Shown: positions 7,818 through 16,747, counted from the stretch's first letter. The stretch: DNA of 64,000 bases from DP-19 sp036496285 (GCA_036496285.1 DASXLI010000030.1:77546-141545), one strand, 5' to 3'. The notes: a model not told the origin generated them from the letters alone. Numbers and translations: made by a program.

Positions 7818-8500
7818 CGGGGGCGCGGCCGCGCCTTGGGTCGCGTTTCCGTCTTGGGTTGCATCTCCGCCTTCGGCGGCTTCTCGTCCCGCAGGCGCTC
7901 CTCGTAGTCCTCGGCCGAGGCGGGGTCGAGCTCCCAGCGGTGCTCGTCGCGGCGCTCGATCTTCTCCGTCGTATGCAGCGGCTCGGCCGCGCTGTAGGTC
8001 ACTCCGAGCGCCTTGCCGATCGCATCGACCTGGTCCTGGTCCGGCGTCGGCGCCGACCCGCCCACGGTCTCGTCGCCCACGTCGGCCTCGTCCCATGCCG
8101 CGTCGACGTCGCCAGCCGACAGGTCCGGGTTGCGCCCCGGCTGCGCCTCTCCGTGCACGACCGTATCGACCTCGACCTGGTCGGCGAGCACCTCGGTCGA
8201 GACGTCGGCGTAGAGCTGCGCGTCCTGCGATCCGGTCGTGAGCTCGACGACGCGCCGCCGTGCAGCCGTCGGCTTGCCGGACGTGCGGATTCGCTTCTTG
8301 GCCGCCGGACGCTTCCCGCGGGCGGTCGTTCGCGTGGCCCGCTTCTTCGTTCGCCCGGCTGCCGCCTTGGCGGCCACGGGCCGCTTCTTGCCCACGGTCG
8401 TCCGCTTCTTACGCCTGGTCGTCGCGCGAGCGCCTCCTCGTGAAGCGTGCGCTTTCGATCGGGTGGAAGCTTTCCTGGCCTTCTTTCGCATGGTGCGCAT
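7814..8500 (-). CDS. DUF6335 family protein with Lys/Arg-rich histone-like N-terminal tail
   Basis: 228 residues from ATG 8500, chosen over an ATG 15 bp upstream because AAGGAG sits 6 bases before it. Residues 1-75 are a basic, low-complexity tail of KKR, TTR, RGK and AAK steps resembling H1/AlgP-like tails. The rest carries the DUF6335 core: LSAGDVDAAWDEADVGDETV, TPDQDQVDAIGKALG, EPLHTTEKIERRDEHRWELD. The family, as I recall it, occurs in cyanobacteria and soil bacteria with unknown function. A basic tail could bind DNA or polyphosphate; that is inference. The stop overlaps the sulfatase start (GTGA). Confidence 0.8.
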   Translation of the reverse strand: MRTMRKKARKASTRSKAHASRGGARATTRRKKRTTVGKKRPVAAKAAAGRTKKRATRTTARGKRPAAKKRIRTSGKPTAARRRVVELTTGSQDAQLYADVSTEVLADQVEVDTVVHGEAQPGRNPDLSAGDVDAAWDEADVGDETVGGSAPTPDQDQVDAIGKALGVTYSAAEPLHTTEKIERRDEHRWELDPASAEDYEERLRDEKPPKAEMQPKTETRPKARPRPR

Positions 8501-8578
8501 GAGGGCTCCTTTCACTCGGCGGGCGGTTTCTCCCTGTCGCGGCCTTGCTCACGCCGACCCACTCGTTACTTCTCGACC

Positions 8579-8983
8579 ATGGGCCGAACGCAGGCAATGC
8601 TCGGCGCGTGCGTCTGCCTGGGCGCGGCACTGACGGCGCGGGACGGCTGGACGGCGGACGCGGGGCACGGCCGCTACCTGGTCGAGCAGGTGGCGATGTG
8701 CGGCGAGTGCCACACCCCACGGACCGAGGATGGTACGCTCGACCGCTCGCGCTGGCTGAGAGGCGGCCCGATCCCGGTGCATGCGCCGCCGTTCTCGACC
8801 GCGTGGGCCATCCAGGCCCCGGCGATCGCGGGGCTCCCCGCGTACAGCGACGACGAGGCGATCCGCATGTTGACGACCGGCATCGACCGGGGCGGTCACG
8901 CACTCCGGCCGCCGATGCCGGCCTTCCGCTTCACCCGGCGGGACGCGATGGACGTGCTTGCCTATCTTCGCAGCGTCCGCTGA
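8579..8983 (+). CDS. Small c-type cytochrome
   Basis: 134 residues with a signal peptide (residues ~1-26). The single haem-binding site is Cys41-Gly-Glu-Cys44-His45 within VAMCGECHTPRTEDGT, and a distal axial Met is likely in PPMPAF near the C-terminus. The spacing, the GRYLVEQVAMCGECHTPR opening and the DVLAYLRSV ending fit monohaem class I cytochromes used as periplasmic electron carriers, similar to the cytochrome subunits of membrane-bound dehydrogenases. No dehydrogenase partner is adjacent. It is divergent from the DUF6335 gene, with a 78-bp gap that should hold both promoters. Confidence 0.88.
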   Translation: MGRTQAMLGACVCLGAALTARDGWTADAGHGRYLVEQVAMCGECHTPRTEDGTLDRSRWLRGGPIPVHAPPFSTAWAIQAPAIAGLPAYSDDEAIRMLTTGIDRGGHALRPPMPAFRFTRRDAMDVLAYLRSVR

Positions 8984-9032
8984 CCGGGACGAGGGATGGA
9001 AAATCGACACTGGATCGGCGTAGAGGGTCGTC

Positions 9033-9251
9033 ATGGTGCTCGACGCGGCCGGCCGCGAGCGACGGCGTGATCCGATCAGCCCCGTCGGGGAGTACATGCA
9101 CCAGGTCCGGAACTCCCTGAACGGCCCGATCATGCGCGCGGCCATGCTGCGCGAGCTGGCGCGCGAGATCCGATCGCGGTCCGCGGCCCTACGGCTGCGC
9201 GCGCAGGAAGTGCGCGCGGCGAGGCCGGCCAGACCGTTACGTGCCGCCTGA
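9033..9251 (+). CDS. Possible small basic helical protein
   Basis: 72 residues from ATG 9033, with GAGGG five bases upstream as a modest ribosome-binding site. The product is Arg/Ala-rich and predicted helical (MHQVRNSLNGPIMRAAMLRE, LAREIRSRSAALRLRAQEVR), with no signal, Cys or known motif. Its last 15 bases overlap the end of the converging treY gene. It fills what would otherwise be a ~250-bp gap, but the composition could also arise by chance in a GC-rich genome. Confidence 0.4.
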   Translation: MVLDAAGRERRRDPISPVGEYMHQVRNSLNGPIMRAAMLRELAREIRSRSAALRLRAQEVRAARPARPLRAA

Positions 9252-12104
9252 ATTACTCGACGCGGCGCGGAGGAGCGCGACCGGCGCCGAGCGCAGGAGA
9301 TCCGCGACCGCGATCCCGGTCGCGGCGCGGAGATCGTAGGACCAGCCCGCGACGGCATCGATGGCCGGCCGCTCGCCGAGCGCGCGCGGCAGCAAGAGGC
9401 GGGTGTCGCCCCACGCCTCGGGTCGGAGGAGGCCGCCGGCATCCGCGAGCGACGCGACGAGCCGGGGTACGACGGCGATCACCGTCGCCTCGCCGTCGTG
9501 GCGCGCCAGCGCGACGAGGTGCTCGGCGCGGGCGCCGGCCGTCTCGAGCGGTAGATATGCGCCATCGCGAAAGACGGCGGGCAGCTCGCGCCGGAGACGG
9601 AGCCCGCACGCGGTCACGAAGAGCTTGATGCGTCCGTCCTCCCAGCCGTCGGCGAGGTGTGCGACGCCCTCCGCGCGCCGCGCGGCCCGGCGCTCCGCGA
9701 GGAGCGGCTCCAGCGTTTCCAGCATCGCCGTGCGCGCGGCGAAGTCGACCGGGCGGCGATTGTCGGGATCGACGAGCGCGAGATCCCACAGCTCGCCGCC
9801 CTGGTAGACGTCGGGCACGCCCGGGGAGACGAGCTTCAGGACGAGCTGGGCGAGCGAGCCGATCATGCCGAGCCGCGCCACGCGTTGCGCGAATGGCTCG
9901 AAGACGGCCCGGAAGTCCGCCGCCCGCTCGCCGGTCAGCACCGCCTCGACGAACGAGGTGATCGCGCGCTCGTAGGGCTCGTCGACGTGCAGCCAGCTGC
10001 TGTGCAGCTTCGCCTCGCGCACGGCCTTGATCATGAACTCGCGCACGCGCGCGACGACGTCGCCGACATCCACGCCTCCGGCCGGCCACATGCCGACGAG
10101 CGTCTGGTAGAGCAGGTACTCCTCGTTCCGATCGGGTGCGCGCTCGCCGTCGATCTCGACGGCCGAGGGTGCGTGCATCCGCGCGAAGCGGCGCAGCGCC
10201 CGACTCCATTCGGCCGGAATCTCCGAGAGGACGCTCACGCGTGCCCGTGTGTCCTCGCCGCGCTTAGTGTCGTGCGTGGCGGTGCAGAGGAGCGCGTGCG
10301 GTGTGCGCCCGGCGCGGCGCTCGTTGGCGGCGTGGAAGTCGGCGGGCGAGCGGCCGAAGAGGGCGGGTGCGCCGCCGACCTCGTTCAGCGACAGCAGCAC
10401 GCTGTGGCGGTAGAAGGCGGTGTCCTCGACGCCCTTCGCCTGGACCGGGCCGGTATACTGCTGGAGCTTCATGGCGAAGGCGATGCGCCGCGCGCGGTCC
10501 TCGTCCGAGAGCCCAGGGGCCGGCCGATCGAGGAGCACGTCGCGCAGGAAGTCGAAGATCGACGGGTCGATGGCGGGATTGCGCCGCCGCGCCCGCCCGA
10601 GCGCGGACTCGATGCGCCGCGCGTCCGACTCGGAGTGCCCGTCGCCCGTGATGTAGGTGCGGTAGGCGGGAAATGCGGCGATGACCTCCCGCAGCATGTG
10701 GTGCAGGCTCTGCAATGTGAAATCGCGCGAGCGGCGGTCCGCTTCCGAGATCCGGTTCAGCCGGTGCGCGAGCACGTTCAGCTCGCTCGCGAGCGTCGTG
10801 TCCATGACGTCGCGCTTGCTCTGGTAGGCGACGTCGTCGAAGCGGTCGCGCCGGCCGGTGAAGCGCTCCCAGACGCGCCGCATCGCCCCGGCGTTGCGGC
10901 GGTCGATGAAGAGTCCGGCGACGTCGTTCAGGAAGTCGTAGCCGGTCGTGCCCTCGAGCGCCCAATCGTCGGGAAGCTGCTCGCCCGACACCAGGATCTT
11001 CTCGGCGACGGTGTAGACCGGCTTGCCGCCACGGGCGAGGGCGCCACGCAGGCGTGCGAGATATGCGCGGGGGTCGAAGAGCCCGTCGAGATGATCGACG
11101 CGGATCCCGGTGATGGCGCCGCCATGCGCCAGCTCGAGGATGCGCGCGTGTGTCGCCGCGAACACCTCCGGCCGCTCCACGCGGAGGCCGATCAGCGCGT
11201 TCACGTCGAAGAAACGCCGGTAGTTGATCTCGTGGAACGCGGTGCGCCAGTACGCGAGGCGGTACGCCTCGACCTCGAGGAGCGCGTGCAGCGCGTCGAA
11301 GCTCGCCGGGGTGCCGGCCCGTCCGTTCGCCGCCGCCACCGCCGCCTCGACGTGCGCCGCCACGTCCGACGACCCGGCGATGAGACGCGCGAGCCGCGCC
11401 CGCGCGTCCTCCTTCATGCGCTGGCGCTCGGCGACCCGTGCCGGCGCCCTCTCGACGATCGCCGGCATGCCCTCGAGGTCGTCGAGTATTGCGATCAGCG
11501 CGCGCAGCGCCGGATCCTCCTCGCCGAGGCGGACGCGCAGCGCGTCGAGGCCCTGGCGCAGGACGAGCGGAGCGCGCCGCGGGTTGATCGGCAGCTCGCG
11601 CTCACCGTAGCGTAGCCGGAGCGCGCCCTCGCGCACCACCAGCACGAGCTCGCCGCGCTCGAGCACCCGGCCGTACTGGTCGCCGAGGAACGGCAGCAGG
11701 ACCTTGTCGCGCAGCTCGGGCTTCACCGGGCGCCAGTCGACGTCGAAGTAGTCGGCCCAGGGCGATGCCGGGCCGTTCTGGAGCACGTCGTCCCACCAGG
11801 CGTTCGCCTGCGGCCGTTCGATGCTCATGTGGTTCGGGACGATGTCGACGATCTGGCCCATGCCGTGCGCCCGGAGTGCCGCGCTCAATGCCCGGTAGGC
11901 GTCGTCACCGCCGAGCGCCGGGCTGAGGCGCCGGTGATCCACGACGTCGTAGCCATGCGCGCTCCCGGGATGGGCCTCGAGGATCGGCGAGCAGTACAGA
12001 TCGGTGACGCCGAGGCGGTCGAGGTATGGAACGACGGCGGCGGCGGCGGCGAAACCGAAGGCGTCGTTCAGCTGGACGCGATATGTCGCCAGCGGCACGC
12101 GCAC
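9237..12104 (-). CDS. treY: Malto-oligosyltrehalose synthase
   Basis: 955 residues. It converts the reducing end of malto-oligosaccharides to an alpha,alpha-1,1 linkage, the first step of the TreY-TreZ trehalose route. The start is a GTG at 12104, one base past the treZ stop, giving MRVPLATYRVQLNDAFGF, the standard TreY N-terminus. GH13 signatures are LGVTDLYCSPILEAHPGSAHGYDVVDH, DIVPNHMS, GIRVDHLDGLFDP with the nucleophile Asp, YTVAEKIL with the acid/base Glu, and TATHDTKRGEDTRAR. Length is normal for the family; some members are shorter (~750). It is the last gene of the stress/trehalose block. Confidence 0.95.
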   Translation of the reverse strand: MRVPLATYRVQLNDAFGFAAAAAVVPYLDRLGVTDLYCSPILEAHPGSAHGYDVVDHRRLSPALGGDDAYRALSAALRAHGMGQIVDIVPNHMSIERPQANAWWDDVLQNGPASPWADYFDVDWRPVKPELRDKVLLPFLGDQYGRVLERGELVLVVREGALRLRYGERELPINPRRAPLVLRQGLDALRVRLGEEDPALRALIAILDDLEGMPAIVERAPARVAERQRMKEDARARLARLIAGSSDVAAHVEAAVAAANGRAGTPASFDALHALLEVEAYRLAYWRTAFHEINYRRFFDVNALIGLRVERPEVFAATHARILELAHGGAITGIRVDHLDGLFDPRAYLARLRGALARGGKPVYTVAEKILVSGEQLPDDWALEGTTGYDFLNDVAGLFIDRRNAGAMRRVWERFTGRRDRFDDVAYQSKRDVMDTTLASELNVLAHRLNRISEADRRSRDFTLQSLHHMLREVIAAFPAYRTYITGDGHSESDARRIESALGRARRRNPAIDPSIFDFLRDVLLDRPAPGLSDEDRARRIAFAMKLQQYTGPVQAKGVEDTAFYRHSVLLSLNEVGGAPALFGRSPADFHAANERRAGRTPHALLCTATHDTKRGEDTRARVSVLSEIPAEWSRALRRFARMHAPSAVEIDGERAPDRNEEYLLYQTLVGMWPAGGVDVGDVVARVREFMIKAVREAKLHSSWLHVDEPYERAITSFVEAVLTGERAADFRAVFEPFAQRVARLGMIGSLAQLVLKLVSPGVPDVYQGGELWDLALVDPDNRRPVDFAARTAMLETLEPLLAERRAARRAEGVAHLADGWEDGRIKLFVTACGLRLRRELPAVFRDGAYLPLETAGARAEHLVALARHDGEATVIAVVPRLVASLADAGGLLRPEAWGDTRLLLPRALGERPAIDAVAGWSYDLRAATGIAVADLLRSAPVALLRAASSNSGGT

Positions 12105-12105
12105 T

Positions 12106-14148
12106 TCACGCCGGGACGAGGATGATCGCCGACGGGCGCGTGAAATCGATGCGGAGTGGTCCGGAGCGCAGGCGTGGCGGCGTCGGATCGGCCGCGAAGC
12201 GCGCCTCCTCGGTCGTGAGCACGACCGACCAGCGCGGTACGCCGTCGACGAGCGCTGGCGGCACGACACACGAGCCGGCGCCGGCGAGGCGGACGATCGC
12301 GAGCAGCACCTCGCCGTCCTGCGCATCGCGACGGAGTGCGATCGTCGCGTCGTCGATCGCCTGCACCGCGAAGCCCTCGCGCCGCGCATCGCGCAGCGCG
12401 GGCAGGATGCGGCGCAGCGCGAGCAGGCACTTGTAGAGCCGCAGCACGCCGGCGTGCGGCTCGTGGCGAGCCTCGCGCCAGCTGAGGCGGCTCGAGCGGA
12501 ACGTTGCGAGCGCCTGCGGGTCGGGGATGCGGCTCCGCGCCGCGGGCGTGGCAAAGGCGGCGAAGGCCGCGAACTCCCGCCGCCGGCCTTCGGTGACGGC
12601 GGCGCCGAGCGACGGCTCGTGGTCGGTGAAGTAGCGGAACGGCGTGCGCGCGGCCCACTCCTGTCCCATGAAGAGGAGCGGCGTCTCGGGCGCGCACACG
12701 AGCAGCACCGAGGCGGCGCGGTACGCCGCGAGGTCGACGACGTCGGTCAGGCGGTCGCCCATGGCGCGGTTGCCGACCTGATCGTGGTTCTGCAGGCAGA
12801 TGATCGCCTGGCGCGGCCCGAGCGCGCCGGGGTCGGTGCCGCGGCGCTCGCCGCAGTGGCGCGAATGCTGGCCGGTGTAGAACCAACCCTGACGCAGCGT
12901 GGTCGCGACGTCACGCACCGTGCCGGAGAAGTCGCCGAAGTAGCCGTCGCCGTCGCCGGCGAGAAGACGGCGCATCTGATGATGGAAGTCGTCGGCCCAG
13001 ACGGCGTCGAGTCCCATGCCGCCCTCCGCCTCCGGCTGGACGAGGTGTGCGAGGTTGCGGTCGTCCTCGGCGATCAGCAGCACCGTCCGTCCCTGGATGC
13101 CGGCCCGCGCGCGCGCCGCCAGCTCCGTGAGGAAGTGGCGCGGACCATCGTCGGCAAGCGCGTGCGTCGCGTCGAGGCGCAGGCCGTCGAGGTGGTACTC
13201 GTGCAGCCACATCTGCGCGTTCTCGATGAGGAAGTCGCGCGTGTGCCGGCTGCCCTCGCCGTCGAGGTTCACGCCGTCGCCCCACGCGCTGCGGTGGCGA
13301 TCGGTGAGGACGTGCCGGCTGAAGACCGGCGCATAGGCCCCGGCCGGGCCGAAGTGGTTGTAGACGACGTCGACGACGACGCCGAGCCCGACGTGATGCG
13401 CCGCATCGACGAAGGCGCAGAGGCCGTCCGGCCCGCCGTAGACATGCGAGACCGCGAAGAGCGCCGCCGGGTCGTAGCCCCAGTTGCGTGCACCGGGAAA
13501 CTCGGCGATCGGCATCAGCTCGACCGCGCTGACCCCGAGGTCGCGGAGATACGCGAGATGCTCCGCCGCCGCGGCGAACGTGCCCTCCGGCGTGAACGTG
13601 CCGACGTGCAGCTCGTACAGCACGAGGTCCTCGAGGCAGACGCCGCGCCACCCGTGATCGGTCCAGGCGAAGTGCTCGGGATCGACGATCTCGGAGGCGC
13701 CATCGGGGCCGTCGGGCTGGAAACGCGAGGCCGGATCGGGGAAGGGCCCCTGGCCGTCGAGGAAGTACGCGTAACGATCGCCCGGCCGCGCGGTCGCGAT
13801 CGTCGTCTCGAAGAGGCCGTCGCCCAGGGCGGCGAGCGGCGCGCGTCGCGGGACACCGTCGTCACCGTCGATCTCGACCTCGACCGTCCGCGCGTCGGAC
13901 GCCCAGACGCGGAAGCGGGTTCCGTCCGCATGCGGAATCGCGCCGAGCCGGGGACGCCACGCTGTCCGGACCTCGGACGCCGCTCCCTCCGGAGCGCCGC
14001 GCGGTACGTCGCGCGGGATGCCGTTGCCCGAGCGCAACGTGCGCCGGTCGAGCGGCCTCGCCGGTCCCGGCGGCGGGCGGGATCCCTTCACGAAGTGGCC
14101 TCGCGAGTCGTCGATCACGCGGGTTGAGTCTAGCGACTTCCATGCCAT
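12106..14148 (-). CDS. treZ: Malto-oligosyltrehalose trehalohydrolase
   Basis: About 680 residues. It releases trehalose from maltooligosyl-trehalose made by TreY, which is encoded immediately downstream. An N-terminal beta-sandwich (DGTRFRVWASDARTVEVEID) precedes the GH13 barrel: LVLYELHVGTFTPEGTF, GVSAVELMPIAEFPGARNWGYD, DVVYNHFGPAGAY, nucleophile Asp in GLRLDATHAL, acid/base Glu in LLIAEDDRN, and CLQNHDQVGNRAMG. Family proteins usually start ~10 residues before the FRVWA motif. The ATG at 14148 leaves an extra ~65-residue tail, and a TTG nearer the core (LRSGNGIP) is an alternative start. Confidence 0.93.
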   Translation of the reverse strand: MAWKSLDSTRVIDDSRGHFVKGSRPPPGPARPLDRRTLRSGNGIPRDVPRGAPEGAASEVRTAWRPRLGAIPHADGTRFRVWASDARTVEVEIDGDDGVPRRAPLAALGDGLFETTIATARPGDRYAYFLDGQGPFPDPASRFQPDGPDGASEIVDPEHFAWTDHGWRGVCLEDLVLYELHVGTFTPEGTFAAAAEHLAYLRDLGVSAVELMPIAEFPGARNWGYDPAALFAVSHVYGGPDGLCAFVDAAHHVGLGVVVDVVYNHFGPAGAYAPVFSRHVLTDRHRSAWGDGVNLDGEGSRHTRDFLIENAQMWLHEYHLDGLRLDATHALADDGPRHFLTELAARARAGIQGRTVLLIAEDDRNLAHLVQPEAEGGMGLDAVWADDFHHQMRRLLAGDGDGYFGDFSGTVRDVATTLRQGWFYTGQHSRHCGERRGTDPGALGPRQAIICLQNHDQVGNRAMGDRLTDVVDLAAYRAASVLLVCAPETPLLFMGQEWAARTPFRYFTDHEPSLGAAVTEGRRREFAAFAAFATPAARSRIPDPQALATFRSSRLSWREARHEPHAGVLRLYKCLLALRRILPALRDARREGFAVQAIDDATIALRRDAQDGEVLLAIVRLAGAGSCVVPPALVDGVPRWSVVLTTEEARFAADPTPPRLRSGPLRIDFTRPSAIILVPA

Positions 14149-14223
14149 ATGCGGTACCCGTCCCACCACCCATAGACGGGAGAATTTCCACGCGCTCAGC
14201 GGCCGCATCACGCGCGGATCGCC

Positions 14224-14418
14224 TCAGCGCTGTAAGATTTGCTCCGGTGGGCGTGGCGGATCTCCGACCGGCGGCGGCGATCGGTCCGGACCGGGGCCCG
14301 GATCGGGGCGAGGCGGCGGCGGATCCTCGATGGGCGGCCGGCGGGGCGGTGGCTCCCGCTCGGGCGCCGGCGGCTTCGATGGATCGTCGCGGCGGAGGGC
14401 GCTAGCGACGGGAGGCAT
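14224..14418 (-). CDS. Possible Pro/Arg/Asp-rich small protein
   Basis: 64 residues from ATG 14418, with GGAGG about seven bases upstream. The start lies inside the last 17 bases of the phospholipase gene, in another frame. The product is more than one-third proline (PERE, PPPRRP, DPPPPRPDPGPGPDR) with alternating charges and no membrane segment. It could be a disordered linker-like peptide or a spurious ORF. The ribosome-binding site, the overlap and its place inside a tight operon argue for it; the simple composition argues against. Confidence 0.4.
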   Translation of the reverse strand: MPPVASALRRDDPSKPPAPEREPPPRRPPIEDPPPPRPDPGPGPDRSPPPVGDPPRPPEQILQR

Positions 14419-15571
14419 GCTGCATCCTCCCGTCCTTGTCGTGCTCGAGGCTCGCGAGCTTCTTGGCGAGCGAGGCCCGGGCTTCATCGGCGGGCTCGTA
14501 CTCGCCCGGATGGGCAACTTTCCCCGTGTCGAGATTGTCGTCGGCAAACGCCGTCTGGCCGCGGCGCAATCCCGCGATGGTCGCCCGGTAGCGCTCGATC
14601 GAGTGGTCGAGCGCCGTGTTGAAGAGCTGCACGGACTCCGGCGGCAGCGGCTTGTATGCCATGCGCTTGAAGGGGCCGACGTTCGGCACGAGCTTCACCA
14701 TGAACGCGACGAACTTGGCGAAGTAGCCGGGCTCGTCGAACGTCTTGCCGAACTGCTTCTCGAAGTCGTGGCGCGACAGGTCGTAGACGAAGCCGGCCGG
14801 GGTGACCCGTGGATCGAGCTTCTCGATGTCGGCTTTGTAGAGCTGCCAGGCGATGCCCGTCGCCTCCTGGATGACCTCGCGGAAGGCGAAGCGGTAGGTG
14901 AGGATCGCGATGTCGGGGCTCGCGAACAGGTCGGCGAGACGCAGGCCGTAGGTCCTCTGGAACGCGTCGTCCAGGACGCGCTGCGACACCTGGAACTCCA
15001 TCGCGTGGTCGTAGAGGTCGCGGGTCCGCTTGCTGCGCGACATCTGGTAGATGTCGAAGCGGAACTCGGTCATGAGATGCGACCCGCGGTCGTCCGCGTA
15101 GGTGACGACCCTGCCGAACTTCTGGCGCAGCTTCGGGTAGATGTCGGGCACCGCCCGGTTCGTCGCCTGCGGGTGGCCCGTGCAGTCGGTGACGTAGTGG
15201 GCCGTGGCGCCGAGCGCGAACGCATACTCGTTCGGATCACGCGCCGAGGCGAGCATGTTGTCGAGGAAGTCGCCCGTCCGCACGTAGTGCAGCAGGTCGG
15301 TGAAGAGACGGCTGCCGAACGGGTAGTAGCCGAGGTCGGCGATGTGGGCGCCGCCATAGGCGTACGCCCGCGCCGCCTCGACCTCCTGCGCCGACGCGCG
15401 CGGGAAGCGTCGATGAATTTCCGGAACGATCGACCCATCCCACGCGGCGTCGACGACCGCCTGGTGCGCCAATACCGAGAAGGCGCACGCGTATCTCGGA
15501 ATCGTGACGAGCGAGCCGGTGATCGAGATGAGGACAATCAGCGGCAACGCGAGCCGGCCTCGCCTCGTCAT
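14402..15571 (-). CDS. Secreted zinc-dependent phospholipase C family protein
   Basis: 389 residues with a signal peptide ending near AFSVLAHQ (residues ~1-30). The zinc-site pattern of the PLC/S1-nuclease-like fold is visible: His36 in SVLAHQAVVD, GGAHIADLGYYPFGS, LHYVRTGDFL, and ATAHYVTDCTGHPQ with clustered His/Asp ligands. Pfam zinc-dependent phospholipase C members hydrolyse phospholipid head groups outside the cytoplasm; the substrate here is unknown. ATG 15571 overlaps the stop of the glycine-zipper stress gene (ATGA, 15568-15571). Its presence in a stress/trehalose operon suggests envelope remodelling, which is inference. Confidence 0.82.
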   Translation of the reverse strand: MTRRGRLALPLIVLISITGSLVTIPRYACAFSVLAHQAVVDAAWDGSIVPEIHRRFPRASAQEVEAARAYAYGGAHIADLGYYPFGSRLFTDLLHYVRTGDFLDNMLASARDPNEYAFALGATAHYVTDCTGHPQATNRAVPDIYPKLRQKFGRVVTYADDRGSHLMTEFRFDIYQMSRSKRTRDLYDHAMEFQVSQRVLDDAFQRTYGLRLADLFASPDIAILTYRFAFREVIQEATGIAWQLYKADIEKLDPRVTPAGFVYDLSRHDFEKQFGKTFDEPGYFAKFVAFMVKLVPNVGPFKRMAYKPLPPESVQLFNTALDHSIERYRATIAGLRRGQTAFADDNLDTGKVAHPGEYEPADEARASLAKKLASLEHDKDGRMQHASRR

Positions 15572-16110
15572 GCTACGTGCGCGTGACCCCTGGTCGAGGA
15601 TTCTCCCGTCGTCGAGATGTCGTGGGCGCCTTCCTCCTTGAGGATGGTCTTGACCCGGTCTCGTTCCGCGCCGTCGTCGGTATGGACGGAGACGAGGATG
15701 TTGCCCTCGCGGATCTTGCTCTCGTACTGCTTCGCCTCGAGCTCGGGGATGCCCATGCCGATGAGGGCCCCAGCGATCCCGCCGACGGTCGCGCCGACCG
15801 CCGCGCCGCCGAGCGCCGCCATGATCGGTCCGGCCGCGATGAAGGGACCGACGCCGGGGATGGCGAGCGAGCCGATGCCGACGAGCCAGCCGGCTGCGGC
15901 GCCGATCAGGCCGCCCGCGCCGGCGCCCGTCGTCGCGCCTTCGGGCGCCTTGGTGTGCGCCTCGTGAGCAAAGTCCCGGGTCCCCGTCTTGTCGGGGAAG
16001 AGCACCGAGATGTCGTCACCCCGGAATCCCGTCGCCTTGAGCTTGATGGCGACGCGCTGCGCCTGTGCATCGGTCGAGAGTATTCCGAATACCGCCATTT
16101 TGCGTTCCAT
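15568..16110 (-). CDS. General-stress (YflT/17M-like) protein with glycine-zipper membrane region
   Basis: 180 residues from ATG 16110; GGAG lies five bases upstream. The N-terminus (MAVFGILSTDAQAQRVAIKL, DDISVLFPDKTGTRDF) is the YflT/general-stress-17M type alpha-beta domain. The middle (~residues 65-130) is a Gly/Ala-rich hydrophobic hairpin (GAGGLIGAAAGWLVGIGSLA, AALGGAAVGATVGGIAGALI) typical of glycine zippers that insert in membranes. The C-terminus returns to the soluble fold (GNILVSVHTDD, VKTILKEEGAHDIS). Automated pipelines sometimes call such proteins ActD-like; I see no respiratory context. It is coupled to phospholipase C by ATGA and lies 23 bp after the BON gene. Confidence 0.8.
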   Translation of the reverse strand: MERKMAVFGILSTDAQAQRVAIKLKATGFRGDDISVLFPDKTGTRDFAHEAHTKAPEGATTGAGAGGLIGAAAGWLVGIGSLAIPGVGPFIAAGPIMAALGGAAVGATVGGIAGALIGMGIPELEAKQYESKIREGNILVSVHTDDGAERDRVKTILKEEGAHDISTTGESSTRGHAHVA

Positions 16111-16133
16111 AGTCGCTCCATTCCTCCTGTGTG

Positions 16134-16517
16134 TTAGCGCTTCGCAATCTCGAGTTGGTTGTCGACGTGGGTCACGCCGGTGACCCGGCTGGCCTTCGCC
16201 TCGATCGTCGAGCGCTCCGCGGCAGACACCACCGGCCCGCGCAGCGTCACGACACCCTTGCGGGTGATGATCTTGACGTTGTGCGCCGACATGGAGAGCT
16301 CCTTGTCGGCCACGACGGCCTTGCGGATCTGCTGCGTGATACGTACGTCGGTCTTGTCGTTCGACTGGTCCTGCGGCGTCACCCGGTTCGAGTCCTGATC
16401 GCGGACGTTCCGTCCCGAGTCGTCCGCGGGATACTGTTGCTCCGCGCGCACCGGTGTGACCGATACGAGCGCGGAGGCCAGCGCGACGGACAGCGCGATC
16501 TGCTTCACGATTGCCAT
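16134..16517 (-). CDS. Periplasmic BON domain protein (OsmY-like)
   Basis: 127 residues; GGAGG seven bases before ATG 16517 fixes the start. A signal peptide (residues 1-25, ending PVRAEQ) precedes a Gln/Asp-rich spacer and one BON domain (~55-127). The BON core reads ITQQIRKAVVADKELSMSAH, VKIITRKGVVTLRGPVVSAA and GVTHVDNQLEIAK. BON domains bind phospholipid and in OsmY respond to hyperosmotic stress; most OsmY proteins have two BON domains, this has one. It is the first gene of the minus-strand block BON - stress protein - phospholipase C - TreZ - TreY. Confidence 0.88.
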   Translation of the reverse strand: MAIVKQIALSVALASALVSVTPVRAEQQYPADDSGRNVRDQDSNRVTPQDQSNDKTDVRITQQIRKAVVADKELSMSAHNVKIITRKGVVTLRGPVVSAAERSTIEAKASRVTGVTHVDNQLEIAKR

Positions 16518-16534
16518 TGCGTCCTCCGGTGTTG

Positions 16535-16568
16535 GGCTCTTGCTGCGGCAGTGTCCGAAGCAAGAGCC
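16535..16568. promoter_or_regulatory. 10-bp perfect inverted repeat upstream of the BON/trehalose operon
   Basis: GGCTCTTGCT (16535-16544) and AGCAAGAGCC (16559-16568) are perfect inverse complements separated by 14 bases. The element begins 18 bases upstream of the BON start, in the divergent gap shared with the poly-HAMP kinase gene. It may be a dimeric-regulator operator or a hairpin in the 5' leader that controls translation. The sequence shows the symmetry; the role is inferred. Confidence 0.5.
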
Positions 16569-16718
16569 GCGCCTTTGCGCTGACGGTCGCAGATTCGAGG
16601 AACTGCGGAGCCCGGGGGCGCCTGTCCTTCTCGGGTCCTTGTAGATCCGTCCGCGCTTCCTCGCTCGTCCTTGCAAACTTGGCCCCGCAGCCCAGCGAAG
16701 TGTCCCGACAAGACGGGA

Positions 16719-16747
16719 TTGATTGCTTTCGCGCACTTCGGTTGCAT
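16719..16747 (+). promoter_or_regulatory. Weak sigma70-like promoter candidate for the poly-HAMP kinase
   Basis: TTGATT (16719-16724) and TTGCAT (16742-16747) lie 17 bases apart, 63 bp before the kinase ATG. They match the -35 consensus 4/6 and the -10 consensus 3/6. The surrounding bases are less GC-rich than the genes. This is a candidate only; the 292-bp gap 16518-16809 holds no gene I can support. Confidence 0.25.

Noticed and set aside
9033..9251. Histidine-kinase DHp fragment in the small helical ORF
   Set aside because: The stretch HQVRNSLNGPIM only loosely recalls a phospho-acceptor helix; there is no E/D after the His and no ATPase domain. Kept only as a possible small gene.
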